Source: Paraglaciecola mesophila KMM 241
Lineage (GTDB): Bacteria > Pseudomonadota > Gammaproteobacteria > Enterobacterales > Alteromonadaceae
DNA: 36,005 nucleotides
Direction: 5' to 3'
Assembly: GCF_000315015.1 (NCBI RefSeq)
Contig: NZ_BAEP01000013.1
Coordinates: 1 to 36,005 of the forward strand
The notes below the pieces were generated by a model. The model made no database searches and had not been told where the DNA came from. It was given only the letters and a program-made list of their open reading frames with translations. Shown in pieces: positions 15,424-24,335 of the stretch. The stretch's first letter is position 1; each line of letters begins with the position of its first letter. The position numbers and the translations under genes were made by a program.

Positions 15424-16749
15424 TTATCCGAGGTTTTTCAAAGCGATAAGCAGTTGGCTAATATCATTTGCTGAGGTAAATACCTGTGGCGTAACCCGTA
15501 TACAGCAACCGCTGGATAGCCCTACGCGAACGACCGTAAAAACGCCAAACTCGTTTTCTAACCTTTGCTGTAGGTTTTTGGCATCTTCCAGCGTTGTTCT
15601 ACCTACTAGGCGAAATGCACCCATGCCCGAACAAGACTCACCGTCAGAGCCGCCTAATACTTCAATATGCGGCATTTTACGGGCTTCGCTTGCCCATAAA
15701 GCATGTAAGTAACGCAGACGCGCTTCTTTGTTCGCTCCGCCAAGCATATTATGAAAATCGATAGCCGCAGGCAGGGTTAAAATTGAAGCGAAGTTAACTG
15801 TAGCAGTGTGTACGCGCGCGCTTACACTGGTGTTTTTTGGGTCAGATTCACCAGGGTAGGGTGATACTTTTTTCAATGAGCCTTTTTTCATATACAGCGC
15901 ACCTACACCCACTGGGCTGCCAATCCATTTATGTAAATTAAACCCTGCCCAATCGACGTTCAATTCTGTGATATTGAAGTCGAGTAATCCCCATGATTGC
16001 GCACAGTCACATATCACATCTATACCCCGTAACTTCGCGATAGCCGAAATCTTAGCGACGGGTAAAATCAAGCCATGTTGATTACTCACATGAGTGAGCA
16101 GCATCAATTTTAAATTAGGATGTTTATCAAATGCCTCTATGTATTTATCTAGTATTTGTTGCTGATTGGCTTGCGCAGGCAGCTTTACCTCAACCGCCTC
16201 GAGGTTTCCAGACGCCGCAAGCCAGCGCATGGTGTCTTTGAAGCTGGGGTAATCGATATCCGTATATAGAATGGCATCATCTGACTCCAGCCGATTGTAC
16301 TGTCGAATAAGGTTGTGAATGGATTCAGTGGCATTGCGGGTCAGCACGACTTCGTCTTCGCGTGCCCCAAGGGCTTTGGCCACTTTAAGGGTACTTACCC
16401 TTTCGTCGTCTTTATAGTGTTTACGTGCATAGTAAGACAGATCAGTGTTGACCATACGGGTATTGTCTACATAGGCTTCTTGTACTGGGCGAGACATTTT
16501 GCCCCAATAACCATGCTCTAAATTAACAATGCCCTGAGCTGTGTCGTAAAACAGTGCAACCTTGGCCCAAAAAGATTCATCCCCAGCGAGGGATTCAGGT
16601 GAAAGCCCTTTAGGGAAAGCGGGAAATTCAGCCGCGCTAATTTGCGGCGCGCTGTGGGCCATTCCTGGTGCAGCAAGGGTGCAAACTGCCCCCGCAGTTA
16701 AGGTTTTTAGCATGCTTCTACGATCAAAGTTCGTCGCGTCCTCGCTCAT
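15424..16749 (-). CDS. Tat-exported class V aminotransferase-like PLP enzyme
   Basis: The 441-residue protein begins with a twin-arginine signal (DRRSMLKTLTAGAVCTLAAPG), then an aminotransferase class V fold similar to isopenicillin N epimerase-like and cysteine-desulfurase-like enzymes. Visible landmarks are VVLTRNATESIHNL (phosphate cup), LMLLTHVSNQHGLILPV, GIDVICDCAQSWG (Asp contacting the PLP nitrogen) and GFNLHKWIGSPVGVGALYM (Schiff-base Lys in HKW). Tat export fits a cofactor loaded in the cytoplasm. It could be an epimerase, lyase or desulfurase acting in the periplasm; the sequence does not decide. The start at 16749 has AAGGTG upstream. It is followed by the exported RidA-family gene. 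Confidence 0.85.
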   Translation of the reverse strand: MSEDATNFDRRSMLKTLTAGAVCTLAAPGMAHSAPQISAAEFPAFPKGLSPESLAGDESFWAKVALFYDTAQGIVNLEHGYWGKMSRPVQEAYVDNTRMVNTDLSYYARKHYKDDERVSTLKVAKALGAREDEVVLTRNATESIHNLIRQYNRLESDDAILYTDIDYPSFKDTMRWLAASGNLEAVEVKLPAQANQQQILDKYIEAFDKHPNLKLMLLTHVSNQHGLILPVAKISAIAKLRGIDVICDCAQSWGLLDFNITELNVDWAGFNLHKWIGSPVGVGALYMKKGSLKKVSPYPGESDPKNTSVSARVHTATVNFASILTLPAAIDFHNMLGGANKEARLRYLHALWASEARKMPHIEVLGGSDGESCSGMGAFRLVGRTTLEDAKNLQQRLENEFGVFTVVRVGLSSGCCIRVTPQVFTSANDISQLLIALKNLG

Positions 16750-17085
16750 TACTACACCTTATTATGTTAGCTATTTTATCGAGTTTAAATGAGGTTTTTC
16801 AAACAAGGAGTGCTGAAAAATACTAGCTCATTCAACAGCATTTAGCATGAGTCGAGCCAATGCGCATACTTTGGGCAAAATCTCATCAAAAGACCGTAAT
16901 CGGGGCTGAAATCGAAAATAGTCACTGTTGAGTGTTGGCAAAAAATGAAGTTACGGAGTATCGGAAGAAAAAAAGCCCAGTATCTAAGGTTAAATACTGG
17001 GCTGCATTATGGCGCTCTATGGCAATGTAGAAGCTGCATATAGTGTTGCTCTATTACCGTTGCTCGTTACTAAATTGACGACGAA
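16750..17085. other. Intergenic region: promoter of the PLP enzyme, terminator of leuA
   Basis: This gene-free stretch should contain the promoter of the minus-strand PLP-enzyme operon and carries the leuA terminator. I see no further gene or distinct regulatory motif in it. Confidence 0.5.
16968..17003 (-). terminator. Rho-independent terminator of leuA
   Basis: On the minus strand a perfect 10-bp stem, AGCCCAGTAT pairing with ATACTGGGCT, with a 10-base loop, is followed by TTTTTTTC. It lies 83 bases past the leuA stop. It is the clearest intrinsic terminator in the window. Confidence 0.9.
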
Positions 17086-18813
17086 CTAAGCAGGGCAAGC
17101 GGCTTGCTTCTGGTTAAATGTGTAAGCCTTAGCAACAGCGATTTGTATGCTTTCTTGTTGCTCACTTCTGTTAATACCACTTAGCATCGCTTTAACCGCC
17201 GCTGTCAAAATATTACTGTCTTTTGCGACGCCGAAATGGGTTGCGGTATCACCCATTCTTAATTCTAAATAACAGGCAGCAGTCACTCCAGAGCCCTCAC
17301 CGATAGCGTGTTCGTGATAGTCAACAATCTCGAGTGGGGTTTGAATAAATTGACTCACGGCATGGGATGCAGCGTCAATTGGGCCATTACCCACACCGCT
17401 AATATTGAGCTCAGTGTTGTTAATGCTCAGTTGAATATCAATTTGTTGCTGGTTGTCTTCTACCGATTTTATTTGGCACTGCTTAAATTCAATCCAATCG
17501 GGTTGAATCAAATAAGTCGACTCAAATAACGATACAATACCTGAAGCGCTCATTTCTTTGCCGCTGGTATCATTGTGTTGCTGAACGATTTTACTGAATT
17601 CAATTTGAAGTTTTCGCGGTAACTGCAAACCGCCTTCGCGCTCAAGTAAGAAGCTCACGCCCCCTTTACCAGATTGACTGTTTACCCTGACAACTGCGTC
17701 ATAGCTACGGCCTAAATCAGCTGGATCAATCGGCAAATAAGGCACTTGCCATAGGGTATCTGCTTTTTGTACCGCCAAGCCTTTTTTAATCGCGTCTTGG
17801 TGTGAGCCTGAAAAGGCGGTAAAGACTAATTCCCCAGCATAAGGGTGGCGAGGATGCACAGGCAACTGGTTACATTCTTCTACTAAATTTCGCACTCTAT
17901 CGATATTCGAGAAATCCAACTCCGGATTTACACCTTGGGTGTATAGGTTGATTGCAAGGGTGACTAAATCCACGTTGCCCGTGCGCTCACCGTTGCCAAA
18001 CAAACAGCCTTCGACTCGGTCGGCACCTGCCATTACCGCTAATTCCGCTGCAGCCACCGCTGTGCCACGGTCATTATGTGGGTGCACACTTAATACTATA
18101 TGCTCTCGGCGGTTAAGATGACGGTGCATCCATTCTATTTGGTCAGCGTAGGTATTCGGGGTGTTCATCTCAACGGTGGCAGGCAAATTAATGATAATTT
18201 TGTTGTCGGCGCTTGGCTGCCAAACCTCTACAACTGCGTCACACACGTCTTTGGCAAACTCAATTTCGGTGCTAGAAAACACTTCGGGCGAGTATTGGTA
18301 TGTCCAATTTACCTCTGGTGCTTGGGCAGTCAATTCCTTCACCCACGCTGTGCCTTGGGAGGCAATGTGCTTTACTCCCGCTTTATCAGTTTTATAAACA
18401 ATATCGCGAAAGGCCGGGGCGACAGGATTGTACATATGCAATATGGCTTGCTTCGCACCGCGTAAGCTATCTACTGTGCGCTCGATTAAATCAAAGCGTG
18501 CTTGTACCAATACTTCAATCGTTACGTCATCTGGAATATGATTTTTTTCGATCAGTAAACGCACAAAATTAAAATCAATGTCTGACGCTGAGGGAAAGCC
18601 CACTTCAATCTGTTTAAAGCCAATAGCCACCAACTCTTTGAAAAAGCGTAGCTTTGTTTCAATCGACATGGGGTCGATCAACGCTTGGTTGCCGTCGCGC
18701 AAATCAGTGCTCATCCAGATAGGAGCATGAGTAATGTGTTTATTCGGCCATTGGCGATCAGGTAAGCTAACCCCTTCAAAGCGTTGATATTTGGTGTGTG
18801 GTTGGCTGATCAT
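17086..18813 (-). CDS. leuA: 2-isopropylmalate synthase, long form
   Basis: The enzyme condenses acetyl-CoA with 2-oxoisovalerate, the first committed step of leucine synthesis. The ATG at 18813 (GGAGCG upstream) gives 575 residues. The HMGL-like barrel has [15 protein letters not shown] (Asp37-Gln43 around the metal site), [39 protein letters not shown] with the His-x-His metal ligands, and then the leucine-sensing dimer domain near the C-terminus ([29 protein letters not shown]). Length and N-terminal [16 protein letters not shown] identify the long LeuA type found in actinobacteria and some proteobacteria rather than the E. coli type. It is monocistronic with its own terminator, and divergent from an Lrp-type regulator. 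Confidence 0.95.
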   Translation of the reverse strand: MISQPHTKYQRFEGVSLPDRQWPNKHITHAPIWMSTDLRDGNQALIDPMSIETKLRFFKELVAIGFKQIEVGFPSASDIDFNFVRLLIEKNHIPDDVTIEVLVQARFDLIERTVDSLRGAKQAILHMYNPVAPAFRDIVYKTDKAGVKHIASQGTAWVKELTAQAPEVNWTYQYSPEVFSSTEIEFAKDVCDAVVEVWQPSADNKIIINLPATVEMNTPNTYADQIEWMHRHLNRREHIVLSVHPHNDRGTAVAAAELAVMAGADRVEGCLFGNGERTGNVDLVTLAINLYTQGVNPELDFSNIDRVRNLVEECNQLPVHPRHPYAGELVFTAFSGSHQDAIKKGLAVQKADTLWQVPYLPIDPADLGRSYDAVVRVNSQSGKGGVSFLLEREGGLQLPRKLQIEFSKIVQQHNDTSGKEMSASGIVSLFESTYLIQPDWIEFKQCQIKSVEDNQQQIDIQLSINNTELNISGVGNGPIDAASHAVSQFIQTPLEIVDYHEHAIGEGSGVTAACYLELRMGDTATHFGVAKDSNILTAAVKAMLSGINRSEQQESIQIAVAKAYTFNQKQAACPA

Positions 18814-18903
18814 TTTTTGCGCTCCGGCGTTTAAGACAAACAATGTGTATAAGCGTAACTCAGTCCCTCGGGCAGATAATTGCTAAAACTGGTTTATTTC
18901 GCT

Positions 18904-18933
18904 TTATTGCGCAATAATATTGCTCAATATTGC
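18904..18933. promoter_or_regulatory. Overlapping palindromes between leuA and lrp-like gene
   Basis: TTATTGCGCAATAA at 18904-18917 is a perfect 14-bp palindrome. It overlaps AATATTGCTCAATATT at 18916-18931, which has 7-bp arms and a 2-base centre. The 10-11 bp phasing of the repeated ATTGC/GCAAT elements suits an octameric or dimeric Lrp-family protein. It probably controls leuA, the divergent regulator, or both; this is inferred from position. Confidence 0.5.
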
Positions 18934-18970
18934 AGTGTATTAATTATTTACGTCTGAAAGGAAAGGTAGC

Positions 18971-19432
18971 GTGGAACTTGATAAGTACGATCGGCATATT
19001 CTTGAAATAATTCAGCACAAGGGAAGGATCTCAAACCAAGAGCTAGCCGATGCAATTAACCTGTCCCCATCGCCTTGTTTACGTAGGGTACGGCAACTAG
19101 AAGAAAGCGGTTTGATAGACGGCTACGTGGCGCTAGTAAATGCGCGCAAGCTTGGTTTAAATCTGCTGTCTTTTATTCAAATCATTATGGATAAACACAC
19201 CCCAGAACGTTTCGCTAAGTTTGAGGAAAGTGTCATGGGGTTTAATGAGGTGTTGGAGTGCCACTTGATCACCGGTCAAGCCGCAGATTACGTGCTTAAA
19301 GTCATTGTAAAAGACATGGACGATTTTCAGCAATTTTTGCTCGACAAACTCACTCGCATCGAAGGCGTCAGCGGAGTGCATTCCTCGTTTGTGCTTAAAT
19401 CTCCCGTGAAGAAAACCTCTTTGCCAGTATAA
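18971..19432 (+). CDS. Lrp/AsnC-family transcriptional regulator
   Basis: This 153-residue protein has the N-terminal winged helix-turn-helix (DKYDRHILEIIQHKGRISNQELADAINLSPSPCLRRVRQLEESGLI) and a C-terminal RAM/AsnC effector domain (LSFIQIIMDKH, VLECHLITGQAADYVLKVIVKDMDDF, GVSGVHSSFVLK). The PSPCLRRV recognition helix is typical of Lrp-type regulators. The GTG start at 18971 is supported by AAAGGAAAGG just upstream. Divergence from leuA suggests control of leucine synthesis by an amino acid effector, probably through the palindromes in between. It is not the housekeeping Lrp by sequence alone; which effector it binds is not visible. Confidence 0.9.
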   Translation: MELDKYDRHILEIIQHKGRISNQELADAINLSPSPCLRRVRQLEESGLIDGYVALVNARKLGLNLLSFIQIIMDKHTPERFAKFEESVMGFNEVLECHLITGQAADYVLKVIVKDMDDFQQFLLDKLTRIEGVSGVHSSFVLKSPVKKTSLPV

Positions 19433-19440
19433 TCCCCCAA

Positions 19441-19470
19441 AATAAAAAGCCTGAAAGTGAATTTTCAGGC
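19441..19470 (-). terminator. Rho-independent terminator of the alcohol dehydrogenase gene
   Basis: GCCTGAAA (19449-19456) pairs with TTTCAGGC (19463-19470). On the minus strand the stem is followed by TTTTTATT, fitting termination of the alcohol dehydrogenase gene. It may also act for the convergent Lrp-type gene ending at 19432, though its plus-strand tail is less T-rich. Confidence 0.75.
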
Positions 19471-19551
19471 CTTCATACCTCCCTTATTTAACACGATGAT
19501 TTTTATTTATCGCAACGTCATTGAAACGTGAGGAGTGCTAACAAAAGTAAA

Positions 19552-20700
19552 TCACATGGCGGCTTTGAAAATAGCAACCACGTGTTCATGGGTTGGCTGT
19601 ATTGGGTTTGTTATGCCGCAGGCATCGTTCATTGCATTGGTCGCAAGGATATCAAAATCTGCTTCTTTCGCACCTAACTCAGCAAGACCAGCTGGAATAT
19701 TCACACTGCGTGAAAGTAATACAATGGCGCTAATGGCCGCCTCTGCACCCGTTTCATCAGTTAAACTATCTACCGCAACTCCTAATGCTTTAGCAATGTG
19801 TTTTAGACGAGTCGCTGCTTCTTGCGCGTTGTATTTTTGTACATGTGGCAGTAATACTGCGTTGCACACACCATGAGGTAAATTGTAAAAACCACCTAAT
19901 TGGTGCGCCATAGCATGAACATAGCCTAAAGATGCATTATTAAATGCCATACCAGCTAGAAATTGTGCATATGCCATTTGCTCTCGGGCAACCATATTGG
20001 TGCCGTTATGCACCGCCTCATGCAAGTTATCGCGGATAAGCTCGATGGCTTTGATAGCACATGCATCTGTGATCGGATCGGCGGCAGTAGAGACGTATGC
20101 TTCAATCGCATGAGTCAGTGCGTCCATACCGGTCGCAGCTGTTAAAGATGCAGGCATACCCGCCATCAACCTTGGATCATTTACGGACAATATAGGCGTT
20201 ACATTTTGATCCACAATCGCCATTTTTATATGTCTTTCTTGATCAGTAATGATGCAGAAGCGAGTCATTTCTGACGCTGTACCCGCCGTTGTATTAATGC
20301 TGATTAACGGTAGCTGGGCCTTTTTAGATACATCAACTCCTTCATAATCACTGATGTGGCCTCCATTTGTCGCCACCAGCGCGATACCTTTAGCGCAATC
20401 ATGGGCTGAGCCTCCCCCGAGAGAGATTACGCAGTCGCATTGATGGGTATGCAGTACATCAAGTCCCGCGTTTACATTGTTCACGGTCGGGTTAGGTTGA
20501 ACGCCGTCAAATACTAGGCTGTTAATCTCTTTTTCTTGGAGCAAGTTTTGTACTTCAGCAACCACACCTAATTGTGTCATACCTGGGTCGGTAACAATCA
20601 GAGCATTTTTAAACCCAAGGGACTCAATTTGTTGAATAGCATCCTCGAGGGCATTCTCGCCCATGATATTAACGGCAGGAATATAGAATGTGTTGCTCAT
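19552..20700 (-). CDS. Iron-containing alcohol dehydrogenase
   Basis: A 382-residue group III (Fe-type) alcohol dehydrogenase, interconverting alcohol and aldehyde with NAD(H). NAD-binding motifs [11 protein letters not shown] and [23 protein letters not shown] are intact. Metal ligands are in [12 protein letters not shown] (Asp near 194, His near 198) and in [19 protein letters not shown] (two His near 263 and 277). The sequence most resembles the YiaY/Zymomonas AdhB subgroup. No signal peptide is present, so it is cytoplasmic. It appears monocistronic, with its own terminator and a promoter within the region upstream of 20700. Physiological substrate is not determined; ethanol or another short-chain alcohol is likely. 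Confidence 0.93.
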   Translation of the reverse strand: MSNTFYIPAVNIMGENALEDAIQQIESLGFKNALIVTDPGMTQLGVVAEVQNLLQEKEINSLVFDGVQPNPTVNNVNAGLDVLHTHQCDCVISLGGGSAHDCAKGIALVATNGGHISDYEGVDVSKKAQLPLISINTTAGTASEMTRFCIITDQERHIKMAIVDQNVTPILSVNDPRLMAGMPASLTAATGMDALTHAIEAYVSTAADPITDACAIKAIELIRDNLHEAVHNGTNMVAREQMAYAQFLAGMAFNNASLGYVHAMAHQLGGFYNLPHGVCNAVLLPHVQKYNAQEAATRLKHIAKALGVAVDSLTDETGAEAAISAIVLLSRSVNIPAGLAELGAKEADFDILATNAMNDACGITNPIQPTHEHVVAIFKAAM

Positions 20701-21006
20701 TAGGTTATCCTCAATGTTACGTATTTTTACGTTGATTTAGTCTGTTGAGTTTCCCACTATTAGCGCCTTATAAAATTGACACAAAACAAGTTTGAATAGC
20801 AGATTATCTTCCAGGGCGTTCGAATAATGTTACAGAAGATGTCAGTCACTGCTCTGCGCGCTTAGAATTGATTAAGGACTTTGTTTTTATAGGTAATCAA
20901 AAAGGAGAGGGTTGGCGTTTCGCCGCCAAGGAATTACTTAAAAACAGCCCCGCTACTCGCTGCAGGGAACGAAGCGGCAAACGGAATACGTGCCCCATCA
21001 TGGTTG
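20701..21006. other. Gene-free stretch with hairpins
   Basis: It should contain the alcohol dehydrogenase promoter (about 20701-20800). At 20912-20929 TTGGCG and CGCCAA form a 6-bp stem that could end transcription of the minus-strand Sel1-like gene. A further GC-rich segment at about 20950-20985 could fold by pairing GCCCCGCT with AGCGGC, with bulges. I match neither to a known riboswitch. An open frame here on the plus strand overlaps the Sel1-like gene and looks non-coding. Confidence 0.4.
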
Positions 21007-21939
21007 TTAGTATACCCAACCATCCACGCAGTTGGTGGGTGTACCTAACTCATCGATTTCGGCATAAATATCGTCTATATATTCAGGGTCCGCGCCGTCT
21101 TCTTTGGCTTTATCGAGCCAAAATGAGGCACTAGGTATATCGTTGTTGCACGCGTAATAGGTGCCCAACCACGTTTGAGCGAAGCGGTAACCTTTTTGTG
21201 CGGACTGCGTGAAAGCCGCTAGAGCTTTGTCTTTTGCGTGTTCTTGCAGAGATTTACCAAGGGCATAGTAAGCGCCGGGTTTATCGAATTCATCTACTGC
21301 GAATTGCCATAACGTTTGTGCTTTGGTGCTATCTTTTGTGATCGATTGAGACAAGCTAAGTAGCGAATATCGGTAGCTACCCTGATCTAACGCTGACGCC
21401 AAATCGTGGATCTCTTGATAAGATAAATTTTGATAGACATTTATCTTAGCGTTAAACGCCAACTGTATTTTCTGTTCGCTGCGAGCAACCTTGGGCAGAC
21501 CAAACAACAGCTTATTTTGTCGTAAAAAAGCAAGATTTTCTCGTTCATTTGACTCAGTGAAATAACGAAACCAATGGGCGAGTGCGGTACTGTCACATCC
21601 ACCATGTTCAGCTATCACTTCATGAACTATTTGTGTTGCCAGCAAACGCGTTTCTGCTGTGCCTTCCATCCAATGAACGAATTCATCAAAGCGGTAATCA
21701 ATGTTTTTACGCAGCAAATAATCAACCTCAGGCAAGAATTTTGGGCCTGTGGCGAAGTCAGTTTCACAGCGGGCATTCATTTGCGTAAATGCCACATTAA
21801 TCAGCTCAATTTGGCCAACAACGCGCGCATACTGCATGGCCAGTTGTTCCATAGAAGGCGCTTTTGCATCTGCATCTTTTACATATACGCTTAGCGTCAA
21901 TACTGACAAACACAAACTAGAAAATATAAAGCGCAACAT
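21007..21939 (-). CDS. Secreted Sel1/TPR-like repeat protein
   Basis: The 310-residue protein starts with a signal peptide (about residues 1-25, LRFIFSSLCLSVLTLSVYVKDADA). The rest is alpha-helical. The C-terminal part reads GAYYALGKSLQEHAKDKALAAFTQSAQKGYRFAQTWLGTYYACNNDIPSASFWLDKAKEDGA, which fits Sel1-like repeats (A-x-x-x-L-G-x-x-Y with A-x-x-W-x-x-K-A). It is probably periplasmic, acting as a protein-binding scaffold. The N-terminal 170 residues, with cysteines near 58 and 115, are not recognised. It is followed by no close partner; the LysE gene upstream is separated by 58 bases on the same strand. The function is unknown. Confidence 0.7.
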   Translation of the reverse strand: MLRFIFSSLCLSVLTLSVYVKDADAKAPSMEQLAMQYARVVGQIELINVAFTQMNARCETDFATGPKFLPEVDYLLRKNIDYRFDEFVHWMEGTAETRLLATQIVHEVIAEHGGCDSTALAHWFRYFTESNERENLAFLRQNKLLFGLPKVARSEQKIQLAFNAKINVYQNLSYQEIHDLASALDQGSYRYSLLSLSQSITKDSTKAQTLWQFAVDEFDKPGAYYALGKSLQEHAKDKALAAFTQSAQKGYRFAQTWLGTYYACNNDIPSASFWLDKAKEDGADPEYIDDIYAEIDELGTPTNCVDGWVY

Positions 21940-21997
21940 CAGAACCTTCGATTATTAGGTTATCGTTTTGAAAGTGAAAACTAACACGGGCGAGAAA

Positions 21998-22645
21998 TTA
22001 ACTGGACTTTACCGGGGCATCATCAAAAATAAGTTTCGAGCCCAAAAAGATTAACACGCTACCAGAAATACCTTCCATCCAGCGCATGGCTGTACTGCTG
22101 GCAAAAAAGCGTTTAGCTGAACTAACAGCGCCTGCAAGGCCGCATTGCCAGACCATGGCAATCAAAAAATGGATCGCTGCCATACTCATCGCTTGTAGGA
22201 AAGGGGAGTATTGTGGGTCAATAAATTGCGGTAAAAAGGCTAAATAAAACACAGCGGTTTTAGGATTCAGCACGTTAGATAAAAAACCCTCTTTTAACGA
22301 GCGAGTCAGGTTTGACATTTTCAGTCCAGTCGCATCAATAGCAACACTGGCATCACCTTTAAGTGCGGCTTTTAATGCCCCAATGCCCAACCAAATGAGG
22401 TAGGCGGCACCTATCCATTTGACCGCCATAAAGAGCTCAGCTGATTGCAGTAAGATTGCCGATATTCCTACAGCTGAAAACGTCGCGTGCACGAATAAAC
22501 CAAGGCAAATGCCCAAACTGGTGACGACACCATCACGCCCACCTGAACGGCTAGCATTTTTAATCACCAGCACGGTATCAATACCCGGGGTAAGGGTTAG
22601 TAAGGTGATAGCCAATAAAAAAGCTTCGAAATTTAAAATATGCAT
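21998..22645 (-). CDS. LysE/RhtB-family amino acid exporter
   Basis: This 215-residue inner-membrane protein has about six hydrophobic segments. The N-terminal signature LLTLTPGIDTVLVIKNASRSGGRDGVVTSLGICLGLFVH is characteristic of RhtB/LysE proteins (usual form TPGPxxxxV... G...G...G). Further landmarks are KWIGAAYLIWLGI and EGFLSNVLNPKTAVFYLAFLPQFID, the latter being a conserved family block. It probably exports an amino acid or derivative; the substrate is not evident. The start is the ATG at 22645. It may be cotranscribed with the Sel1-like gene 58 bases downstream, with no visible functional link. Confidence 0.9.
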   Translation of the reverse strand: MHILNFEAFLLAITLLTLTPGIDTVLVIKNASRSGGRDGVVTSLGICLGLFVHATFSAVGISAILLQSAELFMAVKWIGAAYLIWLGIGALKAALKGDASVAIDATGLKMSNLTRSLKEGFLSNVLNPKTAVFYLAFLPQFIDPQYSPFLQAMSMAAIHFLIAMVWQCGLAGAVSSAKRFFASSTAMRWMEGISGSVLIFLGSKLIFDDAPVKSS

Positions 22646-22822
22646 CGATTGATATTCACTGACAGAAAAGGTTATGAGATAAACGCCAAGGACATTTTTA
22701 TATCATATTAGGCGCGGTATCCAAATTCGTATCGCCGTTTAATGCGTGGGTAGAAAGAAGGCTGGCGACTTATCGCGAATTGGCTAGGTTCTAGCAGATG
22801 AGGCGTAACTTAGGAGAATTGA

Positions 22823-23263
22823 TTAGCCTGAATTCTGTGTATAAGGATTACTAATGACCTGATACCGCTGAGCATCAGCATCGAATCGATACCAAACTCC
22901 TCTACTTTCAAAGTAATCTTTATTCTGAAAGCGAGACTGTCTGTGCTGAACAGGGATGTCATTTACCCAGACGCCCTTTGGTGCAGAAATCACTTCGTAG
23001 CCCTGAGGTGTATCGCGGTAAAACACACCCTGAGCGTAATAACGCTTTGAACCTATGTAAGTGCGTTTATCTGGTATGTTCGAAATGATAGTGCCTATGG
23101 CAACGCCTATGCCTAAAACAATTAGGGCCGCTGACCCATTACCCCCACCACGAACGTTAATGCTACCATGGCCATGGCCCCCTGAATGCCTGCCATGAAA
23201 CAAACCACACGACGACAAAAGAAAACAACTACTCAATGCGATAAAGGCAGTATGAATTTTCAT
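22823..23263 (-). CDS. Small glycine/histidine-rich lipoprotein
   Basis: From the ATG at 23263 the protein has 146 residues with a lipoprotein signal (KIHTAFIALSSCFLLSSC, Cys19). After a Gly/His-rich stretch (HGRHSGGHGHGSINVRGGG) comes a hydrophobic segment (about 38-58, AALIVLGIGVAIGTII) and then two related beta-rich units, YYAQGVFYRDTPQGYEVISAPKGVWV and YFESRGVWYRFDADAQRYQVISNP. The repeat of (Y/V)-x-x-G-V-(F/W)-Y-R-x-x-x-x-GY-x-V-(I)-x-x-P resembles DUF6515-type proteins; role unknown. A longer start at 23308 (MQYPKYMKVNF) is less likely because it would bury the signal peptide. The histidines might bind metal, but that is guesswork. Confidence 0.65.
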   Translation of the reverse strand: MKIHTAFIALSSCFLLSSCGLFHGRHSGGHGHGSINVRGGGNGSAALIVLGIGVAIGTIISNIPDKRTYIGSKRYYAQGVFYRDTPQGYEVISAPKGVWVNDIPVQHRQSRFQNKDYFESRGVWYRFDADAQRYQVISNPYTQNSG

Positions 23264-23429
23264 AACAGCATTCCCAAAGTTTACTTTCATGTATTTTGGA
23301 TACTGCAACTAGGAGATTGTTAGTATGAATAGCGTAAAGATTGTGTAAAGGGGGCGTGGCTAAAGAAGGTGGCGGCAATATTCGTTGAGCTCAGCGAACG
23401 CGGCAGCGCTCGCTGGAACCATTTTTATA

Positions 23430-23726
23430 TCAGTTTACTTTGCAATAAACTTTAGCGGATCTAGGCGTGTATATACCCCAGGTTATTACACCTAATAAGC
23501 CATTTATAAAAGTCTGTTGAGCTTCTACTTTGATAATATTTGCTGCGCCGCCACAAATTTTAGCAGCATCAGTGACTTGCTCTTGACCTAAACCACTGAT
23601 AAAAAATGTTTGAGACTTTTCAGAGGTAGGCACCTCAGCATTCTCACTATTAATGGTGAATGTTTGAGCTGCACACCCAAATAGGAAAGCACTGCAAAAT
23701 AAAATAACGAATAACTTAAATGTCAT
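23430..23726 (-). CDS. Bor/Iss-like lipoprotein
   Basis: The 98 residues align by eye across the whole length with phage lambda Bor and its relative Iss: lipobox LFGCAAQTFT, then FFISGLGQEQVTDAAKICGGAANIIKVEAQQTFINGLLGVITWGIYTPRSAKVYC. AAKICGG and TF-NGLLG-IT-GIYTP are family hallmarks, and the paired cysteines in ICGG and VYC are kept. Bor is an outer-membrane lipoprotein expressed from the lambda lysogen that raises serum resistance. AAGGAG precedes the start. No phage genes surround it, so here it is likely a chromosomal homologue with an envelope role, not a virulence trait. Confidence 0.9.
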   Translation of the reverse strand: MTFKLFVILFCSAFLFGCAAQTFTINSENAEVPTSEKSQTFFISGLGQEQVTDAAKICGGAANIIKVEAQQTFINGLLGVITWGIYTPRSAKVYCKVN

Positions 23727-24335
23727 AAAAACTCCTTGATTATGAATTGTTGCCCTTAAAATATAATTCCATGTATAGGCAAAGACATGAAAATGTTAAC
23801 CTGCAAGTCGCGCAGTTTAGATACTATTGCTTAAAGGTAAGGTAAGTGATTTTTATACGTAGCAATATGTTGATGGTAATATTTTTTACTTACTTTACGC
23901 GACTTTTTTTTACCGCATTAGTTTGTTGGAATATCCATTGTTATTATTAAGGCATATTGGAATCGAGTAAGCTAAGTCAAAGAAAAGACCATAGAGTAAA
24001 CTTGAAAAGTTAGACATTTTTTAAGCAATGTCTGAAGCTTGCTTTAGATATCCAAATGGATCTGTGTTTTTATTTGCGGTTTTAGCTGAAAGTCGCGTTA
24101 GCTCGGAGCTGTGTATAATCGGGACGTAATTTAAAACATGCATGGTTGCCCGGTATGAAGTGCATAAGTGGCTGCAGGACACTAATGTGCAATACGTAGC
24201 GCATATCCCACTGCACTCACCGAATATTGTTTGAGCAGCAAAAAAATGTTCATCAAGCGAATGTCTTTCAGCGCAACTTTGTTCTTAGAGTGAGATTCAA
24301 AAACAAGCGAAAAATGCTGATTTGACATAAAGCGT
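23727..24335. other. Gene-free stretch upstream of the Bor-like gene
   Basis: No convincing gene is seen over about 600 bases. At 24012-24033 AGACATT pairs with AATGTCT (8-base loop), and an overlapping AAGCAA/TTGCTT pair could form an alternative fold. CATGCATG occurs near 24137. A weak frame at 24182-24364 runs into the end of the aminotransferase gene and is judged non-coding. Confidence 0.4.

Noticed and set aside
18100-18465. 121-codon plus-strand frame inside leuA
   Set aside because: Entirely antisense to a well-conserved enzyme; a shadow of leuA codon use.
20868-21134. 88-codon plus-strand frame and GC-rich fold considered as a riboswitch or gene
   Set aside because: The frame overlaps the opposite-strand Sel1-like gene and matches nothing; I could not match the fold to cobalamin, c-di-GMP or glycine riboswitch motifs.
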